Below are positions 59,101-62,849 of a stretch of DNA of 64,000 bases, piece after piece. Position 1 is the first letter of the stretch. Each line of letters begins with the position of its first letter. The position numbers were made by a program, and so were the translations under genes. The notes beneath the pieces are model-generated. The model was not told where the DNA came from. It saw only the letters and a program-made list of their open reading frames with translations, and did no database searches. The stretch comes from Uloborus plumipes (taxonomy: Eukaryota > Arthropoda > Arachnida > Araneae > Uloboridae): the NCBI GenBank assembly GCA_038373865.1, contig JAXGGA010001617.1, positions 62,001-126,000 of the forward strand, read 5' to 3'.

Positions 59101-60742
59101 GAATATTTTTTCGTGGCAAAATGTCTATTCCATTGAACGGGCTCGACTGTAGCTGCTCTAGGTTATAATTCAATAAAAGCATTGTGGCGGAATGTAACTT
59201 CTACTCTTCTTACCTAAGGAAGAATCAATAATGATACAATATCTAAACATCTTTTTTCATTTTATGAATGAAATTGTTTTGAAACGTATTTTGTGATGAA
59301 AATATTTTCTAAACGCATCTATAGCACAGGTTCCTGCATACAACAAAAACATTCTCAAACTGAAATTTTATTTATAAATGTGAAACATTTTGAATTTTAT
59401 TTACAGAACTGGGAAGAGCACATAAATGCTGTTGAAAATGTGGTATGCTCGTTGGAAACGTTCTGTAAAAAAAGCTTGAAAGAAGAGTTCGAGAAGCACT
59501 TGACAGTAAGTCTTCTGCTTCGCAAAGGAGATAAATGTTACCATTTCTTAACATTGATTTAATTTCACGAGCTAGAAGAATATAGTGAAAATCTACTTTC
59601 TACTTCTCCTACCCCCTTCTCCTCCGTCAAATACCGAGAATAGTAATTTGAAGTTACTTTAGTCCGTTATCGGTCTATGTTAGATGAAAAATTCCATACA
59701 TTGTGCATGAGAGATGCGCTAGTAAAGTAACAGGATAAATTCAAAGTTGAGAAAATGAAACTTTAAAAAAATGAGACTGTACTACAGTTTTTCAGCCAAA
59801 AGGTAGATATGAGGGAATATAGATCTCCCTGTATCTAGAGAGATTCGCTCCCCCCCCCCCCACCCCTGTTGTTACTTATGCCACTTGGCTACCCGAGCAC
59901 GAGTAGATTAATCCACTCGATTTAAGGGGCAATTGGTACGACTTTCGTTTCTACGAGCAGCATTAAGATATACATCCGTTTTAGCTCATTACACCTGTTA
60001 TAAGGATCCGTTTATAGGGTAGGCAACCATTCACAACACACATGCATCCAGAAAAAGGACAAATGCAGGAGGGGAGGGGAGTCAGAGCGAAAGTACGCAC
60101 ATGCCCGAGCCAAAATCTTCCCATCCCAGTTAGACTTCTCTGACCACTAGACAAGATGGCCGACACTTTAGCCCCATTAACATAAACCTTTCCTCATTAA
60201 CATAAATATTTTACTTCTCAGTCTTCCCTTCATTTCTCTTTTTCAGATTGATAATAGTTTAAGCGGTAAAAAATAAAAAAATATTGGACATTGTACGCTT
60301 TACTCGTTCATTTCAGGCTCACTTAAAAATGAAAGGATTCACTAATATTGGGATGCAAATTTCATCAAATATGCTAGAGTAAGTATTTTAACAAAACATT
60401 AGTTTCACGAATCATTAAATAACCTTGAAATTAAAAAAAGTAATAAATTATAGATTTTGCGACGCATCGGTAACAGCTTTCGACGACTTCCGGAAAAACT
60501 TTGAATCCAGAAATCTTTCAGAAACGTTTCAAGAAGATGTGGTAATATATATTTTTTTTTTATTTGACGTTGTGTTTTATATGATTAACTAAAGTAGCAT
60601 TTCAGTCCAGTTTTTCAATGAATAATTGTTACTTTCTTCATGATCATGCTTTCTTATTCCACAGAATAAACTTACTGGAGCTGCGTTGGTAAACTGCGAT
60701 AAATTGAACCAAGAACGTTCTAGACTCTCATTGATGTCCAAA
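3030..60742 (+). CDS. KIF11: kinesin-5 (Eg5/KIF11-type) motor gene, 20 exons, partial at both ends
   Basis: Kinesin-5 proteins are homotetrameric plus-end motors that slide antiparallel spindle microtubules apart. Twenty exons with GT-AG borders and agreeing phases join into 750 codons. In the visible peptide the P-loop GQTGTGKT is at 27-34, switch I NEMSSRSH at 149-156, and switch II DLAGSE at 184-189. The kinesin-5 signature [14 protein letters not shown] follows switch II, then [19 protein letters not shown] and the neck-linker region RAKSVTNKP. From about residue 296 the sequence is charged and heptad-like, as expected of the stalk. Family members are about 1000-1060 residues, so roughly 90 N-terminal residues, the tail and the BimC box are missing, presumably outside the window. 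The class assignment is strong. Whether this is the main spindle kinesin-5 or a diverged paralogue is open, because several usually conserved positions differ. Confidence 0.9.
3290..3965 (-). repeat. dispersed repeat R, copy 1 (inverted relative to 11.7 kb)
   Basis: Reads as the reverse complement of 11720-12374 continued at 13311-13455. Shared landmarks are gataaacattttaaatcatt, tccgtttaagcgctagagt and ggaaagataa. The cgctagagtgccagagacac type end is common in arthropod interspersed repeats. No open frame. Confidence 0.7.
5539..6773. mobile_element. inner palindromic element, CTTGGCGATATATC type
   Basis: Imperfect inverted arms of about 450 bp (5539-5990 and 6330-6773) share gaatgttcccaagggggt, the clusters of ttggcg near 5676-5790 and 6540-6645, and ttgaattgttatcttgct. 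It sits inside the middle element, the third nesting level. No open frame of note. Confidence 0.75.
6829..6912. repeat. CATA/CGTA tetranucleotide microsatellite
   Basis: About 84 bp of catacatacg-type units with interspersed agaaacatacg, just outside the inner palindromic element. Confidence 0.85.
8120..8195 (+). CDS. KIF11: kinesin-5 exon 2: P-loop and start of loop L5
   Basis: One base completes Ala, then [11 protein letters not shown], the nucleotide-binding P-loop, followed by [14 protein letters not shown]. The acceptor is cccttcag and the donor gtgagt. It ends in phase 0. Loop L5, the site of allosteric Eg5 inhibitors in vertebrates, begins here and lacks the usual YTWEED stretch. Confidence 0.93.
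8252..9495. mobile_element. element with GGGTGATTCTACG termini
   Basis: The TIR GGGTGATTCTACG at 8252 is mirrored by cgtagaatcaccc ending 9495. Repeated ccctggcag-like motifs lie inside. A partial inverted copy lies at 61315-61960 and a fragment at 9640-9725. Termini resemble those of the 12375 family. No transposase frame. Confidence 0.75.
9640..9725 (+). repeat. fragment of the GGGTGATTCTACG element
   Basis: gggtgattctaagctacttg followed by aattcagacga closely parallels 8252-8290. The rest of the copy is not recognisable. Confidence 0.55.
10791..11037. mobile_element. short TIR element, AGTGGATAAAGGTGAT type
   Basis: cagtggataaaggtgat at 10800 is inverted as atcacctttatccacttg near 11014-11031, bounded by tgaaaggg and ccccttca. 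A related copy is at 50676-50932. Confidence 0.7.
11212..11394 (+). CDS. KIF11: kinesin-5 exon 3: motor core
   Basis: 61 codons in phase 0 encoding [15 protein letters not shown] and later [13 protein letters not shown], the conserved kinesin beta-strand. The acceptor is ttacttttcag and the donor gtgaca. The exon is open in only this frame with both splice sites. Confidence 0.94.
11720..13455 (+). repeat. dispersed repeat R, copy 2, split by a 936-bp element
   Basis: The 11720-12374 and 13311-13455 halves together match the uninterrupted copy at 3290-3965 in reverse. The element at 12375-13310 therefore landed inside an older repeat. Confidence 0.65.
12375..13310. mobile_element. GGGCGATTCTCTGTAAACT element, copy 1
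   Basis: 936 bp with TIR GGGCGATTCTCTGTAAACT and direct repeats ATAA on both sides (12371-12374 and 13311-13314). It lies inside repeat R. Internal motifs such as ccctgcctagttatac and cagtcccctgg are shared with the other copies. No long open frame. Confidence 0.82.
13797..14727. mobile_element. GGGCGATTCTCTGTAAACT element, copy 2 (inverted to copy 1)
   Basis: 931 bp, flanked by ATAT (13793-13796 and 14728-14731), head-to-head with copy 1 across about 0.49 kb. Its target duplication ends 20 nt before exon 4, so the branch point of this intron is probably supplied by element sequence. Confidence 0.82.
14752..14964 (+). CDS. KIF11: kinesin-5 exon 4: switch I
   Basis: 71 codons in phase 0. It contains [11 protein letters not shown] (switch I, gamma-phosphate sensing) and ends KLNM, immediately before the switch II exon. 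The Lys-rich [11 protein letters not shown] loop occupies the position of a variable surface loop. The acceptor is ttcttccctttatag and the donor gtaagt. A transposon's target duplication ends only 20 nt upstream of the exon. Confidence 0.94.
15044..15612. repeat. inverted-repeat-rich element with AGTTATTTCAT motifs
   Basis: gttatcgttaaa at the left and tttaacggtaac at the right frame repeated gttatttcat, aactaggtattct and actttaacgg motifs in both orientations. Boundaries are approximate and no target duplication is clear. Confidence 0.5.
15613..16997. other. intron with no assigned gene; small repeats only
   Basis: A 102-codon open frame at 15781-16089 has no recognisable domain and no splice-phase support. 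16255-16420 is a GC-richer segment of unknown identity. 16417-16445 is a C-then-A homopolymer run. 16528-16561 holds a perfect palindrome. Confidence 0.4.
16528..16561. repeat. perfect 34-nt palindrome
   Basis: ctcagtaattgatcagt followed directly by its exact reverse complement actgatcaattactgag, with no spacer. Function unknown. Confidence 0.95.
16998..17064 (+). CDS. KIF11: kinesin-5 exon 5: switch II
   Basis: Encodes [15 protein letters not shown] then EKRAREA plus one base of Gly. DLAGSE is the kinesin switch II. The following GRSGAV-KRAREAG is the best class-specific marker in the window for kinesin-5. The acceptor is acatttag and the donor gtaaga. Confidence 0.95.
17065..18024. other. 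intron, nothing recognised
   Basis: AT-rich sequence between exons 5 and 6. No inverted repeat, coding frame or known repeat was recognised by eye. Confidence 0.5.
18025..18103 (+). CDS. KIF11: kinesin-5 exon 6: relay helix end
   Basis: Two bases complete Gly, then [20 protein letters not shown] and KHIPY plus two bases of Arg. SINQSLL corresponds to the family NINQSLL. The acceptor is ccttaattttag and the donor gtaagc. SSLCENSK is diverged relative to the usual TALVER-like stretch. Confidence 0.93.
18320..18565. mobile_element. hairpin repeat, copy 1 (TTCCGCTTCCAG type)
   Basis: Inverted arms share tagaccgcgaagagat, gactggaagc and tcattttgaaataggttgg across a short loop. A second copy at 28985-29366 has a further insertion. 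Confidence 0.7.
18813..19169 (+). mobile_element. non-autonomous Helitron-like element
   Basis: Starts TCTATACTAATAGTATAAAG directly after an A and ends ACTAG directly before a T, with no target duplication. This fits the Helitron 5'-TC...CTAG-3' and A/T insertion rule. 357 bp, non-coding. A diverged copy lies inverted at 48215-48557. Confidence 0.7.
19170..20184. other. intron, nothing recognised
   Basis: AT-rich, no coding frame or structured repeat recognised. Confidence 0.45.
20185..20328. mobile_element. hairpin MITE, 144 bp
   Basis: The left arm begins tctgtacctcagaaccagac and its reverse complement ends the element. Arms are about 48 bp and essentially identical (20185-20232 and 20281-20328), then partly paired to the loop. 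No long target duplication is visible. Confidence 0.85.
20701..20729. repeat. TC dinucleotide microsatellite
   Basis: About 14 uninterrupted TC units. Confidence 0.9.
20816..21106 (+). pseudogene. decayed mariner-type transposase fragment
   Basis: Pieces in shifted frames read [29 protein letters not shown] then [18 protein letters not shown] and [11 protein letters not shown]. These follow in order the C-terminal half of mariner transposases: the second catalytic Asp in LLHDN, then xPDLxPxDF with the third Asp. Stops and frameshifts break it. The N-terminal half and terminal repeats were not found. Confidence 0.65.
21428..21620 (+). CDS. KIF11: kinesin-5 exon 7: end of motor and neck linker
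   Basis: One base completes Arg, then [34 protein letters not shown] and [15 protein letters not shown]. This is the C-terminal part of the motor core and the neck linker that docks after ATP binding. The acceptor is ttttccctttcag and the donor gtaaac. The usual Glu of YRESKLT is Gln here. Confidence 0.95.
21621..22598. other. intron, nothing beyond homopolymer runs
   Basis: AT-rich. An A run of about 17 lies near 22169. No gene or structured repeat recognised. Confidence 0.5.
22599..22687 (+). CDS. KIF11: kinesin-5 exon 8: start of stalk
   Basis: Encodes [20 protein letters not shown] then GYYVHVEYW, parallel to the family segment YTEEIERLKRDL followed by KNGVY. It starts the coiled coil. 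The acceptor is tctccttgaag and the donor gtaacg. It ends in phase 2 within Arg. Confidence 0.9.
23109..23178. repeat. TA dinucleotide microsatellite
   Basis: About 35 uninterrupted TA units in the intron between exons 8 and 9. Confidence 0.95.
23536..23623 (+). CDS. KIF11: kinesin-5 exon 9: stalk
   Basis: The first base completes Arg, then [20 protein letters not shown] and EAIMKETAS, strongly helical and charged. The acceptor is cttcttag and the donor gtaagt. It ends in phase 0. Similarity to named stalk segments is weak; support comes from phase, splice sites and coiled-coil composition. Confidence 0.85.
23624..24823. other. intron, nothing recognised
   Basis: Contains a G run at 24002-24014 and AT-rich sequence. 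No gene or repeat family recognised. Confidence 0.45.
24824..24958 (+). CDS. KIF11: kinesin-5 exon 10: stalk
   Basis: 45 codons in phase 0, including [20 protein letters not shown] and [13 protein letters not shown]. This is typical coiled coil with regular hydrophobic spacing among Glu and Lys. The acceptor is cttcattcatag and the donor gtaagt. Confidence 0.88.
25074..25652. mobile_element. hAT-like non-autonomous element, CAGGGTTGCCAC termini
   Basis: CAGGGTTGCCAC at 25074 and gtggcaaccctg ending 25652. CAGGG-type ends suggest hAT. AATTA occurs immediately outside each end, but a full 8-bp target duplication is not clear. Internal acaggaaaat motifs repeat. The open frame at 25057 is this repeat, not a gene. 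Confidence 0.65.
25769..27092. mobile_element. GGTTGTGAC-type inverted-repeat element, copy 2 (intact)
   Basis: 1324 bp, TIR GGGGAGACTGGGGACGGTTG, TA on both sides. It matches 4207-5245 plus 7633-7920 in reverse and so gives the empty-site structure for the nested insertion there. Ends 75 bp before exon 11. Confidence 0.88.
27168..27263 (+). CDS. KIF11: kinesin-5 exon 11: stalk
   Basis: 32 codons in phase 0, [20 protein letters not shown] followed by [12 protein letters not shown]. The acceptor is acttttgcag and the donor gtacaa. It lies only 74 nt after the end of a 1.3-kb transposon copy and before the longest intron (about 13.9 kb). Confidence 0.86.
27455..28707. mobile_element. TA-flanked element, CCGTAAAATGGG termini
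   Basis: CCGTAAAATGGG at 27455, inverted at the 28707 end, flanked by TA. It includes a decayed coding stretch at 27935-28290. Confidence 0.7.
27935..28290 (+). pseudogene. decayed C-terminus of a transposon-borne gene
   Basis: The frame reads FPSSEQLDL, then [20 protein letters not shown] and VQHTDSDE before a stop, with more coding-like sequence in shifted frames ([26 protein letters not shown]). The pattern DFxLxKxxGGKxxxxYVxKV with a following PDV segment recalls a domain seen at the C-end of transposon-associated proteins in arthropods. I cannot name the family with certainty. Confidence 0.4.
28985..29366. mobile_element. hairpin repeat, copy 2, with nested MITE
   Basis: Shares tgacccgccatctct, gtttccgcttccag and gttctcgcagatccaacc with 18320-18565. 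Interrupted at 29074-29250. Confidence 0.7.
29074..29250. mobile_element. GC-rich MITE, 3-bp TTA duplication (PIF/Harbinger-like)
   Basis: AGGCTTGGTTTCCTAG at the left is inverted as ctaggaaaccgggcct at the right. TTA flanks both ends (29071-29073 and 29251-29253), the target preference of PIF/Harbinger elements. 177 bp, GC-rich, non-coding. Confidence 0.72.
31207..34127. mobile_element. hAT-type non-autonomous element, 2.9 kb
   Basis: Perfect 8-bp target duplication GCTGTCAG at 31199-31206 and 34128-34135. TIR CATAGGCGTAGCG left and CATAAGCGTAGTG (reverse complement) right, each followed by a long G/C homopolymer. Removing it rejoins the minus-strand frame TDS-QLAWK of the host transposon gene. 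No hAT transposase seen inside; mostly AT-rich filler with an inner hairpin at 32495-32935. Confidence 0.85.
32495..32935. mobile_element. inverted-repeat MITE inside the hAT
   Basis: Arms of about 85 bp (32503-32586 and 32846-32929) share ttctatcgtttagaaataaa and tcagtggatttttgtactga. The loop of about 260 bp is unremarkable. Confidence 0.7.
35468..35845. repeat. inverted repeat, arms about 100 bp
   Basis: aactacttttaaacataagt at 35530 pairs with acttataattaaaagtagtt at 35760, with flanking ggaaattgctct and agagcaatttcc on the outer sides. Candidate MITE; no clear duplication. Confidence 0.6.
35925..37776. repeat. interspersed repeat A, split by a palindromic element
   Basis: 35925-36105 plus 37629-37776 match 40080-40425 (repeat B) in the same order, ending in aacctcctcctttttt and gaagtcggttaaaaa. 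The intervening 36106-37628 is a later insertion. Confidence 0.7.
36106..37628. mobile_element. palindromic Tc1-like element, 1.52 kb
   Basis: TIR CACTGCGATGCAAAAGTTTA at both ends, TA duplication at 36104-36105 and 37629-37630. The two halves are near-complete reverse complements (arms about 700 bp) around a centre near 36868. A second internal copy of gcaaaagtttagacaa lies in each arm. No transposase. The empty site is seen in repeat B at about 40275. Confidence 0.88.
38124..39540. mobile_element. Tc1-like transposon, complete, 1417 bp
   Basis: Inverted terminal repeats of about 50 bp beginning CACTGCTCGACATTGAAAAT, flanked by TA at 38122-38123 and 39541-39542. It carries one transposase gene on the minus strand. 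Both ends look intact. Confidence 0.94.
38269..39297 (-). CDS. Tc1-like DDE transposase, 342 aa
   Basis: Open from Met to stop. Tc1 transposases bind the terminal repeats with paired helix-turn-helix domains and cut and paste at TA. Catalytic residues: D158 in VFSDESRF, D247 in [10 protein letters not shown]280 in [12 protein letters not shown] count 32 residues between D247 and E280, against 34 in classical Tc1. Residues about 26-47 ([14 protein letters not shown]) look out of frame. The overlapping frame there reads [20 protein letters not shown], the expected first helix-turn-helix. Two offsetting indels therefore probably disrupt DNA binding while keeping the frame open. Confidence 0.93.
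   Translation of the reverse strand: MPRRPQRRHFQHIDDFTRGMVIGLRREVGPYVKLQLIPTWMQALHRLCRRWLERGNVATLRAAGAARVTSDRLDQRIHRQAVADPQVTCTSILQHLQGTLDVPVSTRTISRRLVARGLQSRRPLRRLPLTSQHRLQRLEWCRTRATWMAEWQTVVFSDESRFCLSSDSHRIRVWRRRGESSNPAVTVERPTARQRGINVWGAIAYNFVSPLVRIRGTMTAQRYVDNVLRPVAIPYIQGLPNAIFQQDNARPHSARISQHALRGVQMLSWKPYSPDLSPIEHVWDVIGRRLQNLPLPRSEDELWQMVESEWSAIPQDTIRRLIDSMPRRVSSCIAVRGGPTSY
40080..40428. repeat. interspersed repeat B with AACCTCCTCCTTTTTT end
   Basis: Uninterrupted match to repeat A, ending gaagtcggttaaaaa, a terminal motif also seen at about 37760 and 39845. It carries a tRNA-like segment on the minus strand. Confidence 0.65.
40102..40179 (-). repeat. tRNA-like SINE segment (not a functional tRNA)
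   Basis: On the minus strand, TGGGCAAGTGGTTA resembles a tRNA A box, TCAGG with CCTGA could form an anticodon stem, and GATCGAGTCC resembles a B box. The acceptor stem does not pair, so this is a SINE-type pol III promoter relic. The same segment, more decayed, is in repeat A near 35950-36010. Confidence 0.5.
41143..41350 (+). CDS. KIF11: kinesin-5 exon 12: stalk
   Basis: 69 codons plus one base, beginning [20 protein letters not shown] and ending [10 protein letters not shown]. It is heptad-like and in frame with the preceding exon. The acceptor is gctttttttcag and the donor gtatga. The exon ends in phase 1 with G of a Gly codon. Confidence 0.9.
41351..42160. other. intron, nothing recognised
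   Basis: AT-rich sequence following exon 12, no gene or repeat family recognised. Confidence 0.45.
42280..42470 (+). repeat. dispersed repeat, inverted copy at 46850-47030
   Basis: Shared blocks include aactgcattttgtgataaaa, agcatgaaa, ttttagaaggggagcc and cccaaacccctc in reverse at 46850-47030. No function inferred. Confidence 0.65.
43480..44568 (-). pseudogene. decayed transposon-associated gene
   Basis: Minus-strand pieces in order include [30 protein letters not shown] then [54 protein letters not shown] and [17 protein letters not shown]. This order resembles a transposon-borne family found in cnidarians and arthropods with PIYLGLxxHxxTR and LFTxxAxDNxDHNPSST blocks. Frameshifts and stops throughout. 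Confidence 0.45.
45446..46163. mobile_element. hAT-type MITE, GGGATGCACCGAT termini
   Basis: 8-bp target duplication CTTTTGAA at 45438-45445 and 46164-46171. Termini read TAGGGATGCACCGAT and TCGGGACGCACCGAT, with many subterminal attaatcggc motifs in both orientations. 718 bp, non-coding. Confidence 0.9.
46850..47030 (-). repeat. dispersed repeat, partner of 42280-42470
   Basis: Reverse complement of 42280-42470 over about 180 bp with some gaps. Confidence 0.6.
47072..48055. mobile_element. element with clustered ACATCGATGTTTT subterminal repeats
   Basis: acatcgatgtttt-type motifs cluster at 47090-47190 and 47945-48045, framing about 750 bp of AT-rich sequence with sparser copies. The layout matches hAT-like elements with subterminal binding sites, but ends and target duplication could not be fixed. 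Confidence 0.55.
48215..48557 (-). mobile_element. Helitron-like element copy 2, 3' end lost
   Basis: Reverse complement of 18813-19140, ending (5' terminus) with attagtataga then T at 48557. The CTAG end is not recognisable. Confidence 0.6.
49069..49359. mobile_element. palindromic MITE, about 290 bp
   Basis: agcacaaataagattaaaag and ttttaaaaggg on the left are inverted on the right, with inner pairs such as ggaatgaacaaggtca and tgaccttgttcattc. Lies 54 bp before exon 13. Confidence 0.7.
49413..49538 (+). CDS. KIF11: kinesin-5 exon 13: stalk
   Basis: Two bases complete Gly, then [20 protein letters not shown] and [21 protein letters not shown], then one base. Only this frame is open. The acceptor is atattttttcag and the donor gtatga. 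Its phase-1 end cannot join exon 15 directly, which requires the microexon. Confidence 0.87.
49622..49644 (+). CDS. KIF11: kinesin-5 exon 14: 23-nt microexon
   Basis: The strong acceptor gctttttgattttcag and the donor gtgaag bound 23 nt. After completing a Lys codon it encodes FNFKTKE. Its length (3n+2) is exactly what restores the frame between exon 13, which ends in phase 1, and exon 15, which is open only in phase 0. Confidence 0.72.
49788..50999. mobile_element. GGGCGATTCTCTGTAAACT element, copy 3, with nested MITE
   Basis: Flanked by TTAA (49784-49787 and 51000-51003), same internal motifs as copies 1 and 2. Subtracting the nested 257 bp leaves about 950 bp, the size of the other copies. 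Confidence 0.82.
50676..50932. mobile_element. AGTGGATAAAGG-type short TIR element nested in copy 3
   Basis: TTGAAGGAGCAAGTGGATAA at the left, with its reverse complement at the right end. A third, internal inverted motif near 50805-50818 suggests a rearranged or doubled copy. Confidence 0.75.
51505..51612 (+). CDS. KIF11: kinesin-5 exon 15: stalk
   Basis: 36 codons in phase 0, [20 protein letters not shown] then [16 protein letters not shown]. Both other frames are stopped. The acceptor is actgttttgcag and the donor gtaagt. A tRNA-derived SINE sits 48 nt downstream of the donor. Confidence 0.87.
51661..51951 (-). mobile_element. tRNA-derived SINE, copy 1
   Basis: Flanked by the direct repeat GAAACTGAAT (51651-51660 and 51952-51961), with a GTAACAACAACAA-type tail. 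On the minus strand the head carries CTCTAGTGGTCTGAGG (A-box region) and GGTTTGAATCCCGG (B box). These are hallmarks of a pol III SINE inserted by target-primed reverse transcription. Confidence 0.85.
52500..53205 (+). mobile_element. possible Helitron 3' end; 5' end not found
   Basis: 53185-53205 has a short hairpin (gcacagccgtgc), then gggtacagctag directly before T, the classic Helitron 3' terminus. No convincing TC start was located, so the left limit is arbitrary. Confidence 0.5.
53618..53782 (+). CDS. KIF11: kinesin-5 exon 16: stalk
   Basis: 55 codons in phase 0, beginning [20 protein letters not shown] and ending [14 protein letters not shown] resembles the family LNEREQELHNLL. The acceptor is atctttattag and the donor gtatgt. 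Confidence 0.88.
53783..54448. other. intron, nothing recognised
   Basis: An open frame at 54199-54420 has no recognisable domain or splice support. Confidence 0.45.
55664..55712 (+). CDS. KIF11: possible additional small kinesin-5 exon
   Basis: Flanked by acceptor gttaacaatgcag and donor gtacga, this 49-nt stretch encodes [16 protein letters not shown] plus one base, coiled-coil-like. It would follow exon 16 in frame but ends in phase 1, while exon 17 is open only in phase 0. It therefore needs another unseen 3n+2 exon, or it is alternative or spurious. It also lies between two inverted terminal-like repeats (54449 and 58751). Confidence 0.4.
56166..57728. mobile_element. palindromic Tc1-like element, 1.56 kb
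   Basis: TIR CACTAGGTGGCCAAAAGTAT at both ends, TA at 56164-56165 and 57729-57730. Two nearly identical arms of about 688 bp (56166-56853 and 57041-57728) flank a spacer of about 187 bp that contains another copy of the terminal motif (aaaagtatccggacacc). No transposase frame. Confidence 0.9.
58978..59148. mobile_element. short TIR element, GTCGAGCCCG ends (pogo-like)
   Basis: gtcgagcccgcttattagaa at the left and cgggctcgac at the right, with ccgcttattagaat-type motifs repeated inside. 171 bp. Confidence 0.6.
59407..59505 (+). CDS. KIF11: kinesin-5 exon 17: distal stalk
   Basis: 33 codons, [20 protein letters not shown] then [13 protein letters not shown]. The other two frames hit stops. 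It parallels the family segment LWTERFCALEEKCENI. The acceptor is tttatttacag and the donor gtaagt. Confidence 0.87.
59866..60166 (-). mobile_element. tRNA-derived SINE, copy 2
   Basis: Same order of blocks as 51661-51951: tail side cgagcacgagtagat, body attcacaacacac, and head gtcggccatcttgtctagtg on the minus strand. More decayed and no clear target duplication. Confidence 0.7.
60317..60378 (+). CDS. KIF11: kinesin-5 exon 18: distal stalk
   Basis: Encodes [20 protein letters not shown] plus two bases of Glu. The acceptor is gttcatttcag and the donor gtaagt. It joins in phase 0 from exon 17 and in phase 2 to exon 19. Confidence 0.85.
60454..60541 (+). CDS. KIF11: kinesin-5 exon 19: distal stalk
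   Basis: The first base completes Glu, then [20 protein letters not shown] and LSETFQEDV. The intron before it is only 75 nt. The acceptor is ataaattatag and the donor gtaata. It parallels the family stretch KFCADSDGFSQELRNF. Confidence 0.86.
60665..60742 (+). CDS. KIF11: kinesin-5 exon 20: last visible exon
   Basis: 26 codons, [20 protein letters not shown] then LSLMSK. The acceptor is cttattccacag and the donor gtaagt, so the gene continues. No tail or BimC-box exon was recognised between 60743 and 64000. Confidence 0.85.
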
Positions 60743-61056
60743 GTAAGTTGTTCCCCAGAAATTGGAAAAATGAATTTGCCATAACTATCAAAGCAAAACT
60801 TCATGATCTACTTAAATAAGAAATAGGAATCTTTCGAATTGAAGAGATTGTTTCCAAGTGGCGTTGAGTTCAATTTGTTTTCCATTCTCAAATTGCTCAA
60901 AGTCTCTTACGTACTATTTATTTTTGAATTTAAGGAAAAGGTAATTCATCCTCTGTAACATATCGATTATAAGAATACGAAGTTTATAGGGATAAAAAGA
61001 TCCTGACCGAATAGATACATAAAGTCAAAAAAAAAAAATCTTTTCGAATAAAACTA

Positions 61057-61209
61057 GTCAACTATCGATAACTCGAAGACCAGAGGAACTGACTAAAACG
61101 TTCGAGTTATGGGAAGTTTCCACAGCCTTCTCAAGAGTTTGGGATTCAATAGAAACTTCAAGATAAAGGAATATTCGAGATATAAGGCTTCGAGTTATTG
61201 AGAGTTGAC
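61057..61209. mobile_element. short TA-flanked element, GTCAACTATCGATAACTCGA ends
   Basis: 153 bp. The left end is inverted at tcgagttattgagagttgac, with TA on both sides. Termini resemble pogo/Tigger-type Tc1/mariner elements. Confidence 0.7.
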
Positions 61210-61314
61210 TATATTACTGACGCTCTTTTGGCGGAAGAAAATAGCGAAATGATATTACTTTAATTTAATACTGCTCTAACTTATATTTGGTTTTTGCTGA
61301 TGTTAGCCATATGT

Positions 61315-61960
61315 GGGTGAATATACGATAAAAACATTTTTTGTGTCCCCAAAGAAAAAATATATGTTTTATTTATTCTTTATTATTTCACTAGTTGGAC
61401 GTTATTTTTGTGTTTTTAATGATAAGGGTGAGACGATTTTCCGATTTGTAAAAGGTTTTATCGACACTAGGGGGGGGGGGGGAATAAGTTGTCAGAGAAG
61501 TGACCCTATTGGCAGAATTTTGGTTGGATTTATAGCATTTCACTTAATCTACTACGTAAAATTAGAGTATGGAGTCCTGTGAGCCCCGTGTCCAAAAAAA
61601 AAAAGTAAAAAAAAAAAAACCTTGATAACACGTCATGTTGCGTACGAGTCACATCGAAGATCCTTAATAAAAAATACTTCTCGCATTATTTGCGTTTATT
61701 CAAATTACATTAATGGATATATGTAAGATTCAATATGAAATTTATTATACTTATAATGTAGCTTTAATATATATTTACACATTTGAGACACAAAAATGCC
61801 GCGGAGTAACGCCAGAGAAGTGACAAAATCACACATAGCCTATAAAAACATCACGCGTTCTGCTTACCAGAACTTAACGCAAATCGTGTTGTCTACACAC
61901 AAGGAACAGTGCATTGTACTAACGTACACTTAGGTAACGATGAAATCCAAAAACATATAA
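61315..61960 (-). mobile_element. partial copy of the GGGTGATTCTACG element
   Basis: Reads as the reverse complement of about 8850-9495: gtgtccccaaagaaaaaa, agagaagtgac, cacgcgttct-type and gtaacgatgaaat blocks in the same order. The far end is missing. The 89-codon open frame at 61313 is part of this repeat. Confidence 0.65.
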
Positions 61961-62849
61961 ATATCTGTGGAAATACTGCAGCGAATGGCACAAGTACGCT
62001 TTGTGTAACTTTCAACTGGAACTAATGCAAAACATATTGTAACAAGTCCGTGGCACCTTCAACTTTCTTAAATAATCTCATTCCAATCTTGAGGAATTAA
62101 CTATAAATTTATTTACAATTATGTACACTTATTTACAATAGGAGCAGGAAACAATTGCTAAACATCGAGAAATTAGGTAGCAAACAGTACACTGTACTAC
62201 CTGTTAGTACACTGTACTACCCTGTACACTGTACTACTGTTGAGAGTACACTGTACTCTCAACAGTAACGAACCACGTATCTAACGTGAAAGGTAATTAA
62301 GAAATTACAAAAGCAAAACAAACATTCGCCCAAGCGAATAAAGAGTTTGCCAGAAATCAAATCTGAGAAACACTGTGTTCAAGGCAGTTGGACAGCTATT
62401 TATACTCGGAAGGATATTTGGGTCATTCCATGTGAAATCAACAAGCCTCAAAACTTGACCATCACCAATTTCAAAAAAAATTATAGGGTTGATTACCTCT
62501 ATAAAGTGATACAAAAAACTGATTTTTTAAATTTTTTTCAGCTGTTAGTTTTTTGTGTGAGACCGCTTAAAAAACGCAAAAAATGGAAAAAAGTGAAATT
62601 TTGAACATACAAAGATTCAATTTTCTCAGCTTGTATTGCAGCTAGAGTCTTTTGTTATATGTCATTGTAAAGCTCTTTAAACAAGCTTTCAAACGATGTA
62701 TAATTTGACAAGGTTTCGTGATGTTAATATTTCAAGGTCACCAAAAGCATTATTTGACCTTGAATATTTCAAAAAGTGCATTTTTTAAAAATCTGAAAAA
62801 TATATATATATTACTTCCTAATGTAGTGTATATGTGGTAAAATTTGCAG
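61961..62849. other. unassigned stretch with short repeats
   Basis: 62187-62260 holds four copies of gtacactgtact, the last inside a 13-bp-arm hairpin (ctgttgagagtac at 62237, inverted at 62253-62265). ggtcattccatgtgaaatca at 62420 looks like a known interspersed-repeat motif, but I cannot name it. No kinesin tail exon recognised. Confidence 0.45.

Noticed and set aside
60934..60942. Possible tiny exon GAAAAG after ttgaatttaag
   Set aside because: Six bases with a weak pyrimidine tract; nothing requires it and chance AG...GT pairs are common.
61313..61582. 89-codon open frame read as a small membrane protein
   Set aside because: It lies entirely within an inverted copy of the 8252 repeat element, which is non-coding in its other copy.
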